From Paenisporosarcina sp. OV554 (GTDB lineage Bacteria > Bacillota > Bacilli > Bacillales_A > Planococcaceae), in the NCBI RefSeq assembly GCF_003058165.1, contig NZ_QBUC01000030.1:1-38924 (forward strand): a stretch of 38,924 nucleotides of DNA, given 5' to 3'. Of the stretch, positions 15,462 through 24,388 are shown one piece after another. Numbering within the stretch: position 1 is the stretch's first letter; each line of letters opens with the position of its first letter. Below the pieces are notes generated by a model. That model was not told where the DNA came from. It searched no databases and worked only from the letters and a program-made list of their open reading frames with translations. Both the position numbers and the translations under genes were made by a program.

Positions 15462-15888
15462 AAAATCGCTCTCCTTTTCAAAATAGACTCTTAACGCCCC
15501 TCATCTCTCTATTATAGTAAAGTAGAAATAAAATTGATATTTTATAATAATCTAATATAATCAATCGTGTACCTATACTTAGTTTCGTATAGGTTGCTGA
15601 ACTTGTTGAACGAGTTCTCGAACATTAATAAAAGAGTTAACCCTCAGAAACCACTTTAAATATGGGGTGTTTATTAACTTCTGATTTATGTCACCTTCTT
15701 CGGTATATGATTGACCCAGTTCTTCGCATATCTGTGCCAACGCCTTATGGCTTTTTCATTATCCCTTATTGTTCATAACTCCCCCTAGGAGAATTATTCT
15801 TTTCGACAATTCAATACCTTGTAAACTCAAACAAATGGCGAATCACAGGAACGCCACACATAATAAAAAGCCTGAAGCAATTCAGGCT
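15462..15888. other. Spacer with family-B repeat
   Basis: Contains the LysE-gene leader, the long family-B copy (15562-15714) and the terminator of the transfer operon (15867-15890). No gene seen. Confidence 0.6.
15562..15714 (+). repeat. Dispersed repeat family B, long copy
   Basis: Matches 12838-12995 over its length with scattered substitutions. Starts ATCGTGTACCTATACTTAG and ends near CTTCGGTATATGATTGA. Confidence 0.75.
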
Positions 15889-15890
15889 TT
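15867..15890 (-). terminator. Terminator at the end of the transfer operon
   Basis: AAAGCCTGAA pairs with TTCAGGCTTT around GCAA, with an A tract on the 5' side that becomes a T tail on the minus strand. It overlaps the stop of the AbrB-like gene. Confidence 0.75.
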
Positions 15891-16137
15891 ACTGATCCAT
15901 ATATTGAATTAACTTCTTGATTCCTTCTTTACTAATCCATGCCTCACCAATTTTAACTGCCTCAGTTGAAATCTTACCTGTAATCGCACACACATAGGAT
16001 TGACGATGTGGCTCAATGATTATTTGTGTATCATTATAGGAAATATCAATCATATCGCCATCCTTTAATTGAAAGCGATCTAAAATATCTTTGGGCAATA
16101 AGATTCGCCCCAATTTCCCAATGCGTTTTGTCTGCAA
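15889..16137 (-). CDS. AbrB/SpoVT-type DNA-binding regulator
   Basis: 82 residues with a swapped-hairpin AbrB domain in the first ~45: MQTKRIGKLGRILLPKDILD then RFQLKDGDMIDISYNDTQII, with the conserved GRILLPK and DGD turn. The C-terminal half (SYVCAITGKISTEAVKIGEA, then WISKEGIKKLIQYMDQ) holds a single Cys, as in AbrB/Abh. It would bind DNA as a dimer or tetramer. It is the last gene of the transfer operon, 12 bases after the EssB-like gene, so feedback control of transfer genes is a reasonable inference. TTG start after GAGGTG. A dead partial copy lies at 6912-7065. Confidence 0.85.
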   Translation of the reverse strand: MQTKRIGKLGRILLPKDILDRFQLKDGDMIDISYNDTQIIIEPHRQSYVCAITGKISTEAVKIGEAWISKEGIKKLIQYMDQ

Positions 16138-16149
16138 TCTCTATACACC

Positions 16150-17694
16150 TCACAGTCCACTACTCTTTTTTAATTTATCTAACTCATTTTTAACTGTTCC
16201 CATTTTTTGTTTTGCAGCTGAGACCTTATCTGCATCTTCACTCTCTTCAATGGTCTTTTGAAGAAGTGCTTTTTCTTCTTCTAACGCTGCCATCTCTACT
16301 TGGTTTTTCTCAGCTGTTAATACCCGATTCATCAATCCATCATCCTTTGGTGCTTTTTCACTGACAAATGCCTTAGCTCCATCAATGTCTTTTTCATTAA
16401 GAAATGCTGTTATGATATGGGTTTTCCGTTCTTCTGTTAGTTCAACTAAATCTCGATTCGCAAGGACTTCTTTCCATTCTTTTGCAAGTACACCTTTAGC
16501 AAAATCAATATGTGGATTTGCAACTTTCAAGATAACTTGCAGCCGATCTAATTCTTCAGGTAAATCCTGATCTGTCATATACTCAGTTAAATAACTGACT
16601 GCTAGCTCATCTTTCGCCATGTACTTGTCATAAGAACCATGTTTAATCCAGAGCTGATGCAATAACTTTGTCTCATCTTTATTTAAACGGTCATAATCCC
16701 TTTCTTCCAGAACCTTCATGACTCCTTCGGTATCTCCTAATAATCCATTCAAATACACTTTCTCTACGTCTGTTTCTTCTTGCCGTGAAGCTGAGCGTCT
16801 TTCAGACGACTCCGTATTCTTGTTAGCGCTCGTTAAAAGGATGTTCAATAATAGCGCCCCAACTAAAATAATCGCTGTTCCAATCAAAAAACGCATCTTG
16901 CTTTCTTTTTGACTTATCGATTTTTGTTTTGTCAGTGAAGTCGCTACATCCTTACGCAATTCAGGACGTTTTTCGGATTTTTGTTGAAGAAGTTGAAACG
17001 GAATAAGGTTAGGAATGGAGAATCGTTTTTTATTAGCTAATTGCTGCGCTAGTTCTTCTTGTTCTCTTTGTTTTCGCTCTTCAATCTCATCGTACAACGA
17101 TTGAATGAAAGATGCCATATGATCTAGTGAGTCTAATCGTAAATAAATCATTTCAGCAAATTGAATCACTTCTTCGCTCTGTTCGAAAAAGTCATTACGT
17201 TTAGGGCGACCATAAACCTGTTGTAAGTTTGTTAACGAAATAATGATTAATTCTTTCACTGCATTGAGTCGTGATTTCTCGTTTTCAATCGTAAAAGCTT
17301 GATGTTCAATGACGAGTGCTTTTACCGATGCTTCTGCTACATCAATTACCAGGTTCTCCGTTTCCCACAAAACCTGAACTTGTTTTTCTTTAGCCAGTTG
17401 GATTAACGAAAGGTAGTATGGCAGCTTATCTTCTAAATACATCTTTTTTAATACATTAAATGATTGTAAACCTGTTACATCAAACGTATAGCAGACTTGT
17501 CCAGATTGAAAGGAGATGTCTCTTGCAGGTAAATACAGATCAGATTTTTGCAGTGTTTGCATCTTATCTTTATACCATTTCTGCACTTGATTCATCTCTT
17601 GTGTGTTAAACGTCGAGAGTGGTTGTAAATAGGAAATTGTATTTCCTTCAATCTCAAATGTCCCCACCCTATTTGCAATTGTTCGAATGACCAT
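16150..17694 (-). CDS. EssB/YukC-like membrane protein in the transfer operon
   Basis: 514 residues. Residues ~1-200 resemble the pseudokinase-like cytosolic half of EssB/YukC (YYLSLIQLAKEKQVQVLWET then ENLVIDVAEASVKALVIEHQ and KELIIISLTNLQQVYGR). A charged linker follows, then one membrane span at about 268-288 (MRFLIGTAIILVGALLLNILL). The outer C-terminal half is helical and TPR-like (YDKYMAKDELAVSYLTEYMT...FAKGVLAKEWKEVLANRDLV), ending in a Lys/Glu-rich coiled coil. In type VII secretion EssB is a core channel component. Here it sits between the lipoprotein and AbrB genes of a type IV operon and probably belongs to the channel. AAGGAATGATAAGGAA precedes the ATG. Confidence 0.7.
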   Translation of the reverse strand: MVIRTIANRVGTFEIEGNTISYLQPLSTFNTQEMNQVQKWYKDKMQTLQKSDLYLPARDISFQSGQVCYTFDVTGLQSFNVLKKMYLEDKLPYYLSLIQLAKEKQVQVLWETENLVIDVAEASVKALVIEHQAFTIENEKSRLNAVKELIIISLTNLQQVYGRPKRNDFFEQSEEVIQFAEMIYLRLDSLDHMASFIQSLYDEIEERKQREQEELAQQLANKKRFSIPNLIPFQLLQQKSEKRPELRKDVATSLTKQKSISQKESKMRFLIGTAIILVGALLLNILLTSANKNTESSERRSASRQEETDVEKVYLNGLLGDTEGVMKVLEERDYDRLNKDETKLLHQLWIKHGSYDKYMAKDELAVSYLTEYMTDQDLPEELDRLQVILKVANPHIDFAKGVLAKEWKEVLANRDLVELTEERKTHIITAFLNEKDIDGAKAFVSEKAPKDDGLMNRVLTAEKNQVEMAALEEEKALLQKTIEESEDADKVSAAKQKMGTVKNELDKLKKSSGL

Positions 17695-17732
17695 TTCCTT
17701 ATCATTCCTTTCATTTCTAACTTATCGAGGTT

Positions 17733-18473
17733 TTATTGAAGTTTAGGATAATTGGATAACAGTTCTTCTACTTCCTGCTTAAACTCATCTTCTTCTGCAT
17801 CTACTTCACTTTCTGGAACGTCGGATTTTATAGACGAAAATTCATTATCCAATTCTTTCAAGTTGAAATTAAGAGATTTGATAATTGGATTAAACGAAAA
17901 ATATAAATCTCCAGACTCACCTTTTACAAAGCTAATAGAAGTTGACTCACTATCTTGTTTATTCGGATACGAAATTTTCACATCTGAAAACACTAATTCC
18001 GTGATATCGAATTCATCAGACTTGTATGTTTCCCATTCTTTTTCATTAACTTGTAAAGTAGGAACTGCAATAGAATCATAATTACAATTACCAAAAGTAC
18101 AATCATCAGAACTTTCCGGAGTATAAGTAACTTTTAAATCTCCTCTTTTACTAATTAAACTCTCTGGATATTTTTCAAGAAAAGGTTGCACAACTAATTT
18201 TTCACTCATTTCGTCCACTTTTTGCGTAAAGACCTCATTATCCACGATATCAATATCGCCCTTTGAAATCGCAACATTTGTTTCTTTTTCGAACAACTCG
18301 AGATTTACCTCTAAAGTCTTAATCATTTCAGTGGCTTTTTCTTTATCCTTGTCATCAAATACCGATTTTGCCTTTTCGTCACTTTCATTATTTGTTTTAT
18401 CTACTTGATTACATCCAGCAATCAGCGTTAAAAGAAAAATTAAAAAGGCGCTTACCATAATACTTTTCTTCAT
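17733..18473 (-). CDS. Lipoprotein of the transfer operon
   Basis: 246 residues with a type II signal peptide: basic start MKKS, hydrophobic core AFLIFLLTLI and lipobox AGC, so the mature protein begins at the Cys near residue 21 and is tethered to the outer face of the membrane. The mature part is Asp/Glu/Lys-rich and polar, with a possible disulphide pair in SSDDCTFGNCNYDS. No family recognised. GGGAGATGACTGATT precedes the ATG. It lies 14 bases after the VirB6-like gene and 38 before the EssB-like one, so it is within the operon. A surface accessory or stabilising role in mating is an inference from position. Confidence 0.7.
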   Translation of the reverse strand: MKKSIMVSAFLIFLLTLIAGCNQVDKTNNESDEKAKSVFDDKDKEKATEMIKTLEVNLELFEKETNVAISKGDIDIVDNEVFTQKVDEMSEKLVVQPFLEKYPESLISKRGDLKVTYTPESSDDCTFGNCNYDSIAVPTLQVNEKEWETYKSDEFDITELVFSDVKISYPNKQDSESTSISFVKGESGDLYFSFNPIIKSLNFNLKELDNEFSSIKSDVPESEVDAEEDEFKQEVEELLSNYPKLQ

Positions 18474-18487
18474 AATCAGTCATCTCC

Positions 18488-19513
18488 CTATCTTCTCGCA
18501 TAGCGAGCTACATATTTCACGGTAGATCCCATTGCTCTTGCAGAACCTGTTGAAGCCCCAAATTGGTTCAATAGCGTTGGAATGGATAATCCAACAATGA
18601 AAAATAACATCCCGAATAAAAGATTCCCATTTTGTAAATTAATTAGGGTTTTCACACCCAAAACAAAACACAACAATTGTAGCGTTAACGTCAAGATATT
18701 GCTTACTACGATTTTGAGCCATAAACTAAAGAAATTGTATTGATCATTTACGATCGTTGGAATGGCTATGACGCCTGAAATGTACAAAACAATAAACAGC
18801 ACTGTTCGGTACAGGATGGATAAAAAGAAAACGAATAAGATGGCTGATACCACCAACATCAAGATAATGCCGTATCCAACGGAATTAACCGCCAACACCT
18901 GCATCACATTGTAGTGTGTAGCTGGATTAGTTAACATTGTCTCAGTCAAAAGATGCGTAAGTTCTAATATCCAATCGAATAATTCCCCATATATCCCGAG
19001 TAGTATAGCTCCCGTTATGACCGCAACCACTTTTTCATAAAGTGTATTCATACCTTCATCACCATTTGCTGAGTACAGAATGATTATTTTAACAGTCTGC
19101 CAAACAAGAAAGATGGCTGTCATTGTCCATGCTAGTGATTTAAAGTTCAACATATATCCTTCATAGGTTGGGTTGCCTGTAATCACTGAAGAATCAATTT
19201 GAAATTTCCCGAAGCTATCGATTGCTCCAAATACAAACCCACTGACTGTTGTAAATAAAAATCCATTTGTTTGGCACATCACTTCATACCACTTACATTC
19301 ATATTGATTTGTTTCATAATCATATTTATCTAAATACAAAACATTTTTCATGTAAGATTCGGCACGATCTACTTGCTCTACAGTTACTTCTGATGTATTT
19401 TTATAATCTTCTAAAGTATCTTCCATAAATTCACCTTCAGCAGCCTCTACACCATTTACCATAAATATGGATAGCAGCAACAGCCCAAAAACTAACATGA
19501 TGTGTTTCTTCAT
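18488..19513 (-). CDS. VirB6/TrbL-like polytopic channel protein
   Basis: 341 residues. Signal-like N-terminus (MKKHIMLVFGLLLLSIFMVN, cut after VEAAEG likely), then an outer stretch with a Cys pair (ECKWYEVMCQ). At least six membrane helices follow, including LAWTMTAIFLVWQTVKIIIL, VVAVITGAILLGIYGELF, IILMLVVSAILFVFFLSILY, TVLFIVLYISGVIAIPTIV and LLFGMLFFIVGLSIPTLL. This matches the VirB6-type component of Gram-positive conjugation channels (as with ConG in ICEBs1). I start at the ATG at 19513, preceded by GGAGGTGTTTGAGG, and the stop of the upstream gene is two bases away, which suggests translational coupling. Confidence 0.75.
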   Translation of the reverse strand: MKKHIMLVFGLLLLSIFMVNGVEAAEGEFMEDTLEDYKNTSEVTVEQVDRAESYMKNVLYLDKYDYETNQYECKWYEVMCQTNGFLFTTVSGFVFGAIDSFGKFQIDSSVITGNPTYEGYMLNFKSLAWTMTAIFLVWQTVKIIILYSANGDEGMNTLYEKVVAVITGAILLGIYGELFDWILELTHLLTETMLTNPATHYNVMQVLAVNSVGYGIILMLVVSAILFVFFLSILYRTVLFIVLYISGVIAIPTIVNDQYNFFSLWLKIVVSNILTLTLQLLCFVLGVKTLINLQNGNLLFGMLFFIVGLSIPTLLNQFGASTGSARAMGSTVKYVARYARR

Positions 19514-19515
19514 CC

Positions 19516-19761
19516 TCAAACACCTCCATTCATGAGGGTCAGTAGCAGGATGACGACTGGAATACACACAAAGAATCCAACTCGCAAGACGACGCCTTTT
19601 TTGATTTCGATTATTTCTTGCTCACTAAGAGGTTTGTCATACTGCAATTCATACTGACGACTTGCTTGCTCCAATTGCCTTTTGGCTAAACGATCGATGA
19701 TCGTCTCAAAGAGTTTATTAACCCTACGTTGCATCTTCCCTATTCTTTGTAAGATGGTCAT
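19516..19761 (-). CDS. Small membrane protein of the transfer operon
   Basis: 81 residues. The N-terminal 55 are basic and helical (ILQRIGKMQRRVNKLFETII then DRLAKRQLEQASRQYELQYD), followed by SEQEIIEIKKG and a single C-terminal span (VLRVGFFVCIPVVILLLTLM) ending NGGV. A tail-anchored topology with the basic helix in the cytosol is likely. It lies between the VirB8-like and VirB6-like genes and its stop is two bases from the next start. Function is not assigned; a channel assembly partner is an inference from position. Confidence 0.65.
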   Translation of the reverse strand: MTILQRIGKMQRRVNKLFETIIDRLAKRQLEQASRQYELQYDKPLSEQEIIEIKKGVVLRVGFFVCIPVVILLLTLMNGGV

Positions 19762-19791
19762 CTCTGTTCACATCCCTTTTGTGTCTCCTGT

Positions 19792-20343
19792 CTATGAAGA
19801 AATCTCTTGAATCACCTGTTCTCCCGATACGAGAGGTTCCAAATCGTGGGCATCTACCTTCAGTTCACCGTCTTCGTTTATCCATGTAATCGTGGACATC
19901 AAGATTAACAGTGGTTGATCCCCAGGATTCACAAACTCATCGTCAATCCCTGTTAAGGTTGCTTTGTATAGCGCATATACCTTATAGGAGTCATCTTGCT
20001 TTCGAACGGAAATGTTATAAATCTCTAGGTCCTTCATTTCACTCACATCCACGTCTTGAGACGTTTCATTTTCTGACAGGGTTTGTTCCACCTCTTTACG
20101 ATAACGTTTCGTAAAGTAGTCAATCGAGCCACCTTTTAAGGTATCTGTTAGAAACTGTTCAGTTTGAGTAAACACTTCTTTTTCTTCTGTTTGCGTTGCT
20201 TTAGTCTGTTCGACATCATTCGAAAAATCAGCATTTGTTTGTTTCAAGTCTTGATTGGCTGCAACTACATTAAAAAGAACGAGAGATAATGCCACCACAA
20301 GGATGATCAGTAAAATATTCACGAGTTTCAAGCGATTTTCCAT
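19792..20343 (-). CDS. VirB8-like channel protein
   Basis: 183 residues. Short cytosolic end, one span (LVNILLIILVVALSLVLFNV, about residues 7-26), then a linker rich in Gln/Thr/Glu. The outer domain (about 60-183) has strand/helix order DLEIYNISVRKQDDSYKVYA, LYKATLTGIDD, LLILMSTITWINEDGELKVD, consistent with the NTF2-like fold of VirB8/TcpC/ConB. Length and topology fit VirB8. GGGAGAGATAGCC precedes the ATG. It lies 15 bases after the hydrolase gene in the operon. Assignment rests on architecture and context, not on a sharp motif. Confidence 0.65.
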   Translation of the reverse strand: MENRLKLVNILLIILVVALSLVLFNVVAANQDLKQTNADFSNDVEQTKATQTEEKEVFTQTEQFLTDTLKGGSIDYFTKRYRKEVEQTLSENETSQDVDVSEMKDLEIYNISVRKQDDSYKVYALYKATLTGIDDEFVNPGDQPLLILMSTITWINEDGELKVDAHDLEPLVSGEQVIQEISS

Positions 20344-20358
20344 TGGCTATCTCTCCCT

Positions 20359-21432
20359 TTACACGGGTTCTTTTAAATACAACATCGGATTGAGTCGGGC
20401 TCCAAACTTGTGACCTGTATGAATCTCAAAATGAAGATGGTCGCCTGTCGAGCGTCCAGTAGAACCACATTGTCCGATTACCTCCAGCTGTCGAACTTCT
20501 TGCCCTACCTTTACGCCTATGCGACTTAAATGCGCGTACGCCGTAAAGAGATTGTTTTTATGCTGGATGACAACGATGTTGCCGTACGTATTATTTGGAT
20601 GACTCTCCGGAAACTCCGCATACACGACTTTCCCTTCCTTGGCTGCGTAAATGGGTTCAGGACTGCTACAAGCAAAATCGACACCTTGATGGTTACTGAC
20701 TTCCCCTGTGATGGGATGAATACGGACTCCGTAATTGGAATTCACTTTTACATTCGGAATGGGTTGCGCAAATTCTCCAGACTGGGTCGTGCAATTCATC
20801 GTTAATCCGCCAAGTGAACTGACCATTGACGTTATCGTCGGTACCCAGTGGGCGTTTAAGTTCGTGGGGTCGTTCGCAGCACCAATTGGAGCGTAGACCG
20901 AACCTAAATCAAAAATGGTTACGTATCCGTCTTTAATGATGCGGTTATGCAGTGTCTGCCCCATCGATTCCAGACCTTCTTCTAATGTAGAAAAATGCAT
21001 CAATCCATCCTTCCCCATCAAACCACCCGGATTATTTTTGGTGACCAATGCATTTGACGTCCCATTTGTCGTTTCGTGCAGAGCAATCGCAGCCATGAGG
21101 ACCGGATCAATGCCTTGGTCACTCGCAATCTGGATAAAGAGTTCTCCTTTGCCTGAAAAGACGCCTGCTGTGTCCATTTTGGCTTCCCATAACTCTTGGT
21201 TGATTTCTCCATTCACTGCGCAATACGCGCCTCCTACAGCGTCTGAAAGGGTATCTGTGTTTTGTTCTGGGTTTTCTAAATCAAATCCTTTGTCTTTGCC
21301 ATTCATGGACATGAAAACAGGAAGTACCAGCAGGATGAGGGCGGTCCCTAAGACTACTAACCCGATAGGATTGAAGAAAACCTTCGTTAGAAGCAAATGT
21401 CCTAGTGTCTTGGCGGTCTCCTTTGAGTTCAT
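20359..21432 (-). CDS. Two-domain cell-wall hydrolase (glucosaminidase-like + M23 endopeptidase), VirB1-like
   Basis: 357 residues. N-terminal membrane span (about 22-42). A lysozyme/glucosaminidase-like domain at about 95-210 has GIDPVLMAAIALHETTNG (likely catalytic Glu120), KNNPGGLMG and a closing SLGGL. An M23 metallopeptidase domain at about 228-345 has NYGVRIHPITGE, zinc ligands His248 and Asp252 in NHQGVDFA, and HLHFE with His334. It would open peptidoglycan locally for the conjugation channel, as CwlT does in ICEBs1 (which uses a different peptidase family). All catalytic positions I can check are present. It lies between virB4-like and virB8-like genes. Confidence 0.88.
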   Translation of the reverse strand: MNSKETAKTLGHLLLTKVFFNPIGLVVLGTALILLVLPVFMSMNGKDKGFDLENPEQNTDTLSDAVGGAYCAVNGEINQELWEAKMDTAGVFSGKGELFIQIASDQGIDPVLMAAIALHETTNGTSNALVTKNNPGGLMGKDGLMHFSTLEEGLESMGQTLHNRIIKDGYVTIFDLGSVYAPIGAANDPTNLNAHWVPTITSMVSSLGGLTMNCTTQSGEFAQPIPNVKVNSNYGVRIHPITGEVSNHQGVDFACSSPEPIYAAKEGKVVYAEFPESHPNNTYGNIVVIQHKNNLFTAYAHLSRIGVKVGQEVRQLEVIGQCGSTGRSTGDHLHFEIHTGHKFGARLNPMLYLKEPV

Positions 21433-21449
21433 CTCCTCATCCCTTCCTT

Positions 21450-23324
21450 TTAAATCGTGATGTCGTTAATGCTTTTCTGATCAAACCACAACATTTCCGT
21501 CACTTCATTCAGTTGGACTTCCAGTTTGATTTTTTTGGAACCGGTGTAGAAAATGCCTTTCCCTGCCTGTTCTTTTTTCTTCCCATCTTTTAATATGAGC
21601 GTTTCTCTTTCGCCTTTTGAAAACGTATTGCCAAGCTCTTCTTCTAAATATTTCAATTCTTCTTCACTCATTGGTAAATACAACCGTTGCACGGATTGGG
21701 TGATAATCGCTTTCCCGTAGTTTCGATTCTCATCACGAGCTGATAAAAAGTCTTCTACCGACTGAGAAGCCGTTGTAATGCCACAATTGAACGAACGTAG
21801 CACTTTCATCATAAAATAAATAAATTCCATCGCTTTTGGTACTTTGGGATCCGCGATCACGTGGGCTTCATCAATAAAGATTTCACTTGGCCCACGGTCG
21901 CCACTCATAATCTCATAGGTGGTATGCGAGAGAATGTTATAGAACAAGATTCGTTGAATCTTCTCGTTATTACTCATCTCTTTTAAGTCGTAACACACCA
22001 GGTCATTATCGATACTGATGTTGGTGTGTCCGTTAAATAGTTCCGAATACATCCCCGATACATAGGTTTTGAGAGTCGTATAGAAATCCCGTACCGTATC
22101 AAATAGGTAGGGGTCTTTTTTTTGATCTTTTCCAATGAGTTCATATAAATCTTGTAAGGTTGGATAGTCTGTTGCGGTTAATGCGCTTGTATTGGTCTCC
22201 TCTGTGATGCCTTTCTCCGCATAGACCTTTTGGATATAGCCACTTAAAATCTCTTCTTGTAAGTCTGTCATGCTGTTGTACATGAGTCGAAACATGACCA
22301 ACAGATTGGAGATTTTCGTTAACAAAATATTGCCGAACTCTGTTTCTTCGACAATCACTTTCTCACTGATTTTTGGCAGATCCAACGGATTAATGCGATT
22401 CCCGCCTTTTAATTGGAACTTCACCCATGCCCCACCTAAATCAGCGTAATTGCGACCAAACTCACCTTTAGGATCGATGGTAATGATTTTACGCCCGAGC
22501 ATATGCTTGTTCGTCATGTTGGCAAATAGATACGTAGATTTCCCGATTCCGGAAATCCCAATGACAAACTCATGTCGATTCAATAACTTCGTATCATCGA
22601 CAATCACGACATTCCCTGTCGTCATGTTTCGCCCTTTAATAAGTCCGGTTTGGGAAAACATTTCATTTTCATGAAAGGGAAAGAAATAGGAAATGGCTTC
22701 GGAATTGCTCATTTTGTAGGTCAACTCATCCACCTTGTTTTCATTCAGGGGCAGGAAGGAACGGAAGGCATCTATAGCACGGTCCGTTGGGTTATGGATA
22801 ATCCCAATTTTGGAGAATTTACTTTTCACTGTGGTGGTTAACTGGTCCAGTTCATCAATAGAACTCGCCACTAAGTGAATCAGCGTGTGGAATAAGAAGA
22901 TTTTGTCGTTTCGATACGCCAAATTTTTGAGCATTTCAGATGCACTGTCAATTTGCCCTTGGGAGTCAATCATGGTATTTTCATCGGCAAAGCGTGTATT
23001 CATTTTCATGCGGTTTTGTTTAATGCTTTTGACGAGCTGCGAACGTACTTCGCCTGTATGGTATTCCTGAACATAATTGATAATGGATACGTTCTCTGGA
23101 ATTTCGGTCACTTGTTGGATTTTATTTTGGTCTTGAACCGGATCGTAATCGACAATGAGTAATGACCGAGTGTAATTGGCCCCGACCCGTACATAAGAGT
23201 CGTATTCCGTGATGTTATCAGGTGCTAAGACCGTTAGTAGGGATTGATTCATGCCTCTTACCGTTTCTTCAAAGTTCGATTCTTGTTTTTTGCTTGGGAG
23301 TAGTTGTTTGAACCAGTTCATCAT
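21450..23324 (-). CDS. VirB4/ConE-type conjugation ATPase
   Basis: 624 residues. N-terminal CagE/VirB4-type domain (about 1-230), then an HerA/FtsK-like ATPase core. Walker A is GISGIGKST at about 256-264, followed by TIDPKGEFG. Walker B is EIFIDEAHV at about 481-489. A downstream helix with TTASQSVEDF carries the polar motif typical of the family. It powers assembly and substrate movement of the type IV channel from the cytosolic face of the membrane. GGAGGTGGC lies just before two adjacent ATGs (23324 and 23321), and either may be used. The gene follows the VirB3-like gene by nine bases. Confidence 0.93.
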   Translation of the reverse strand: MMNWFKQLLPSKKQESNFEETVRGMNQSLLTVLAPDNITEYDSYVRVGANYTRSLLIVDYDPVQDQNKIQQVTEIPENVSIINYVQEYHTGEVRSQLVKSIKQNRMKMNTRFADENTMIDSQGQIDSASEMLKNLAYRNDKIFLFHTLIHLVASSIDELDQLTTTVKSKFSKIGIIHNPTDRAIDAFRSFLPLNENKVDELTYKMSNSEAISYFFPFHENEMFSQTGLIKGRNMTTGNVVIVDDTKLLNRHEFVIGISGIGKSTYLFANMTNKHMLGRKIITIDPKGEFGRNYADLGGAWVKFQLKGGNRINPLDLPKISEKVIVEETEFGNILLTKISNLLVMFRLMYNSMTDLQEEILSGYIQKVYAEKGITEETNTSALTATDYPTLQDLYELIGKDQKKDPYLFDTVRDFYTTLKTYVSGMYSELFNGHTNISIDNDLVCYDLKEMSNNEKIQRILFYNILSHTTYEIMSGDRGPSEIFIDEAHVIADPKVPKAMEFIYFMMKVLRSFNCGITTASQSVEDFLSARDENRNYGKAIITQSVQRLYLPMSEEELKYLEEELGNTFSKGERETLILKDGKKKEQAGKGIFYTGSKKIKLEVQLNEVTEMLWFDQKSINDITI

Positions 23325-23333
23325 GCCACCTCC

Positions 23334-24377
23334 TTATTCAAATCGATTGTTCATTTGATCCTTGTAATAGTTCAGCAATTCTTTGGCCGTATTTTTCCCG
23401 ATGATGACATCTGCGCTGGCATTGGTTTTGCTGATGATGTTTTCGCCTTGGGCTTGTGCATTTTCAAAATCGATGCAGGAATAGTAAAACCTCAGCAATT
23501 CATCGTTATTCAAAACGTTCACGTCGAGCTTTTCGTATCCACTTAACATCTGTTCAAGCTTTGATTTTAATATGTTTGCTGTCGTATCAATCTTCAGATA
23601 GTCCTTGTCGGAACTGGTCATCGGTCTCGAGATAACCACATAGCGTTTTCGTGTCACCATGTTTTTTGATTTTTGAATCCGTTCTATTTGATTGAAATAG
23701 CCGGTTTTTAATACCCGTTTGGCATAGGAAGAATCGGTCTCCAATTGGTCATTAAACCACATCAGATAATTCGTTAAATTTATGGGTTGTGCCACCTGCA
23801 TGATTTGAATTTGTTTTTCCCCTGAATCATTCAAAAACGATTGATACGATTCAAGCACGCGTTCTTTTGACAATTCATTCATCAACGATAAATTCACGGA
23901 GGATACTTCTAGCACCTTGATTAACGTGCGATTGGACGATTCGATGCAGCAATTGGCAATGTTCACTAATCCTAGTTCGGTCCGTGTATCGCCATCCTTT
24001 CGACTCATCGGCAAGTCTCCTTTCGCGTAATAAAACTCTTTCTTTCTCATGTTGGCTTGTAGTTTCCAAATCACTTTGTATTGTAAAAGTGACAAATTTT
24101 TTCGTACTGGATGTTTAGTTAATTGAAAAACGGCGACCAGCATTGTAGGTGTAAAGGCAATTAACATTAATTTCTGATCCAGATATCCAAATCTGAATAA
24201 CGAATACGAAATCACGATACCTAACAAAACAAAAGGTGAAAGGACGAACACATCTTGAAACGAGATATTGCCATACACATATTTCTTTGTGTCGATATTC
24301 AGTGGTAATTCGACTTTTCCAGAAGTTCGTAATCGTTCTTGTCGTTCAAAATAACCTTCAGAACGCATAGCTATCAC
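23334..24377 (-). CDS. VirB3/PrgI-like membrane protein with an extra VirB4-N-like domain
   Basis: 347 residues. Residues ~20-90 have the PrgI/VirB3 pattern: KVELPLNIDTKKYVYGNISF before two close spans (DVFVLSPFVLLGIVISYSLF and LMLIAFTPTMLVAVFQL). The remaining ~230 residues are soluble (IQIMQVAQPINLTNYLMWFN, RKRYVVISRPMTSSDKDYL, KLEQMLSGYEKLDVNVLNND), which looks like the N-terminal domain found in VirB4 proteins. This suggests a fused or duplicated VirB4-N module, since the next gene encodes a complete VirB4. The frame opens at GTG 24377 and ATG 24368; neither has a strong ribosome site, so the start is uncertain. Second or third gene of the operon. Confidence 0.65.
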   Translation of the reverse strand: MIAMRSEGYFERQERLRTSGKVELPLNIDTKKYVYGNISFQDVFVLSPFVLLGIVISYSLFRFGYLDQKLMLIAFTPTMLVAVFQLTKHPVRKNLSLLQYKVIWKLQANMRKKEFYYAKGDLPMSRKDGDTRTELGLVNIANCCIESSNRTLIKVLEVSSVNLSLMNELSKERVLESYQSFLNDSGEKQIQIMQVAQPINLTNYLMWFNDQLETDSSYAKRVLKTGYFNQIERIQKSKNMVTRKRYVVISRPMTSSDKDYLKIDTTANILKSKLEQMLSGYEKLDVNVLNNDELLRFYYSCIDFENAQAQGENIISKTNASADVIIGKNTAKELLNYYKDQMNNRFE

Positions 24378-24388
24378 ATCTGTCTAGA

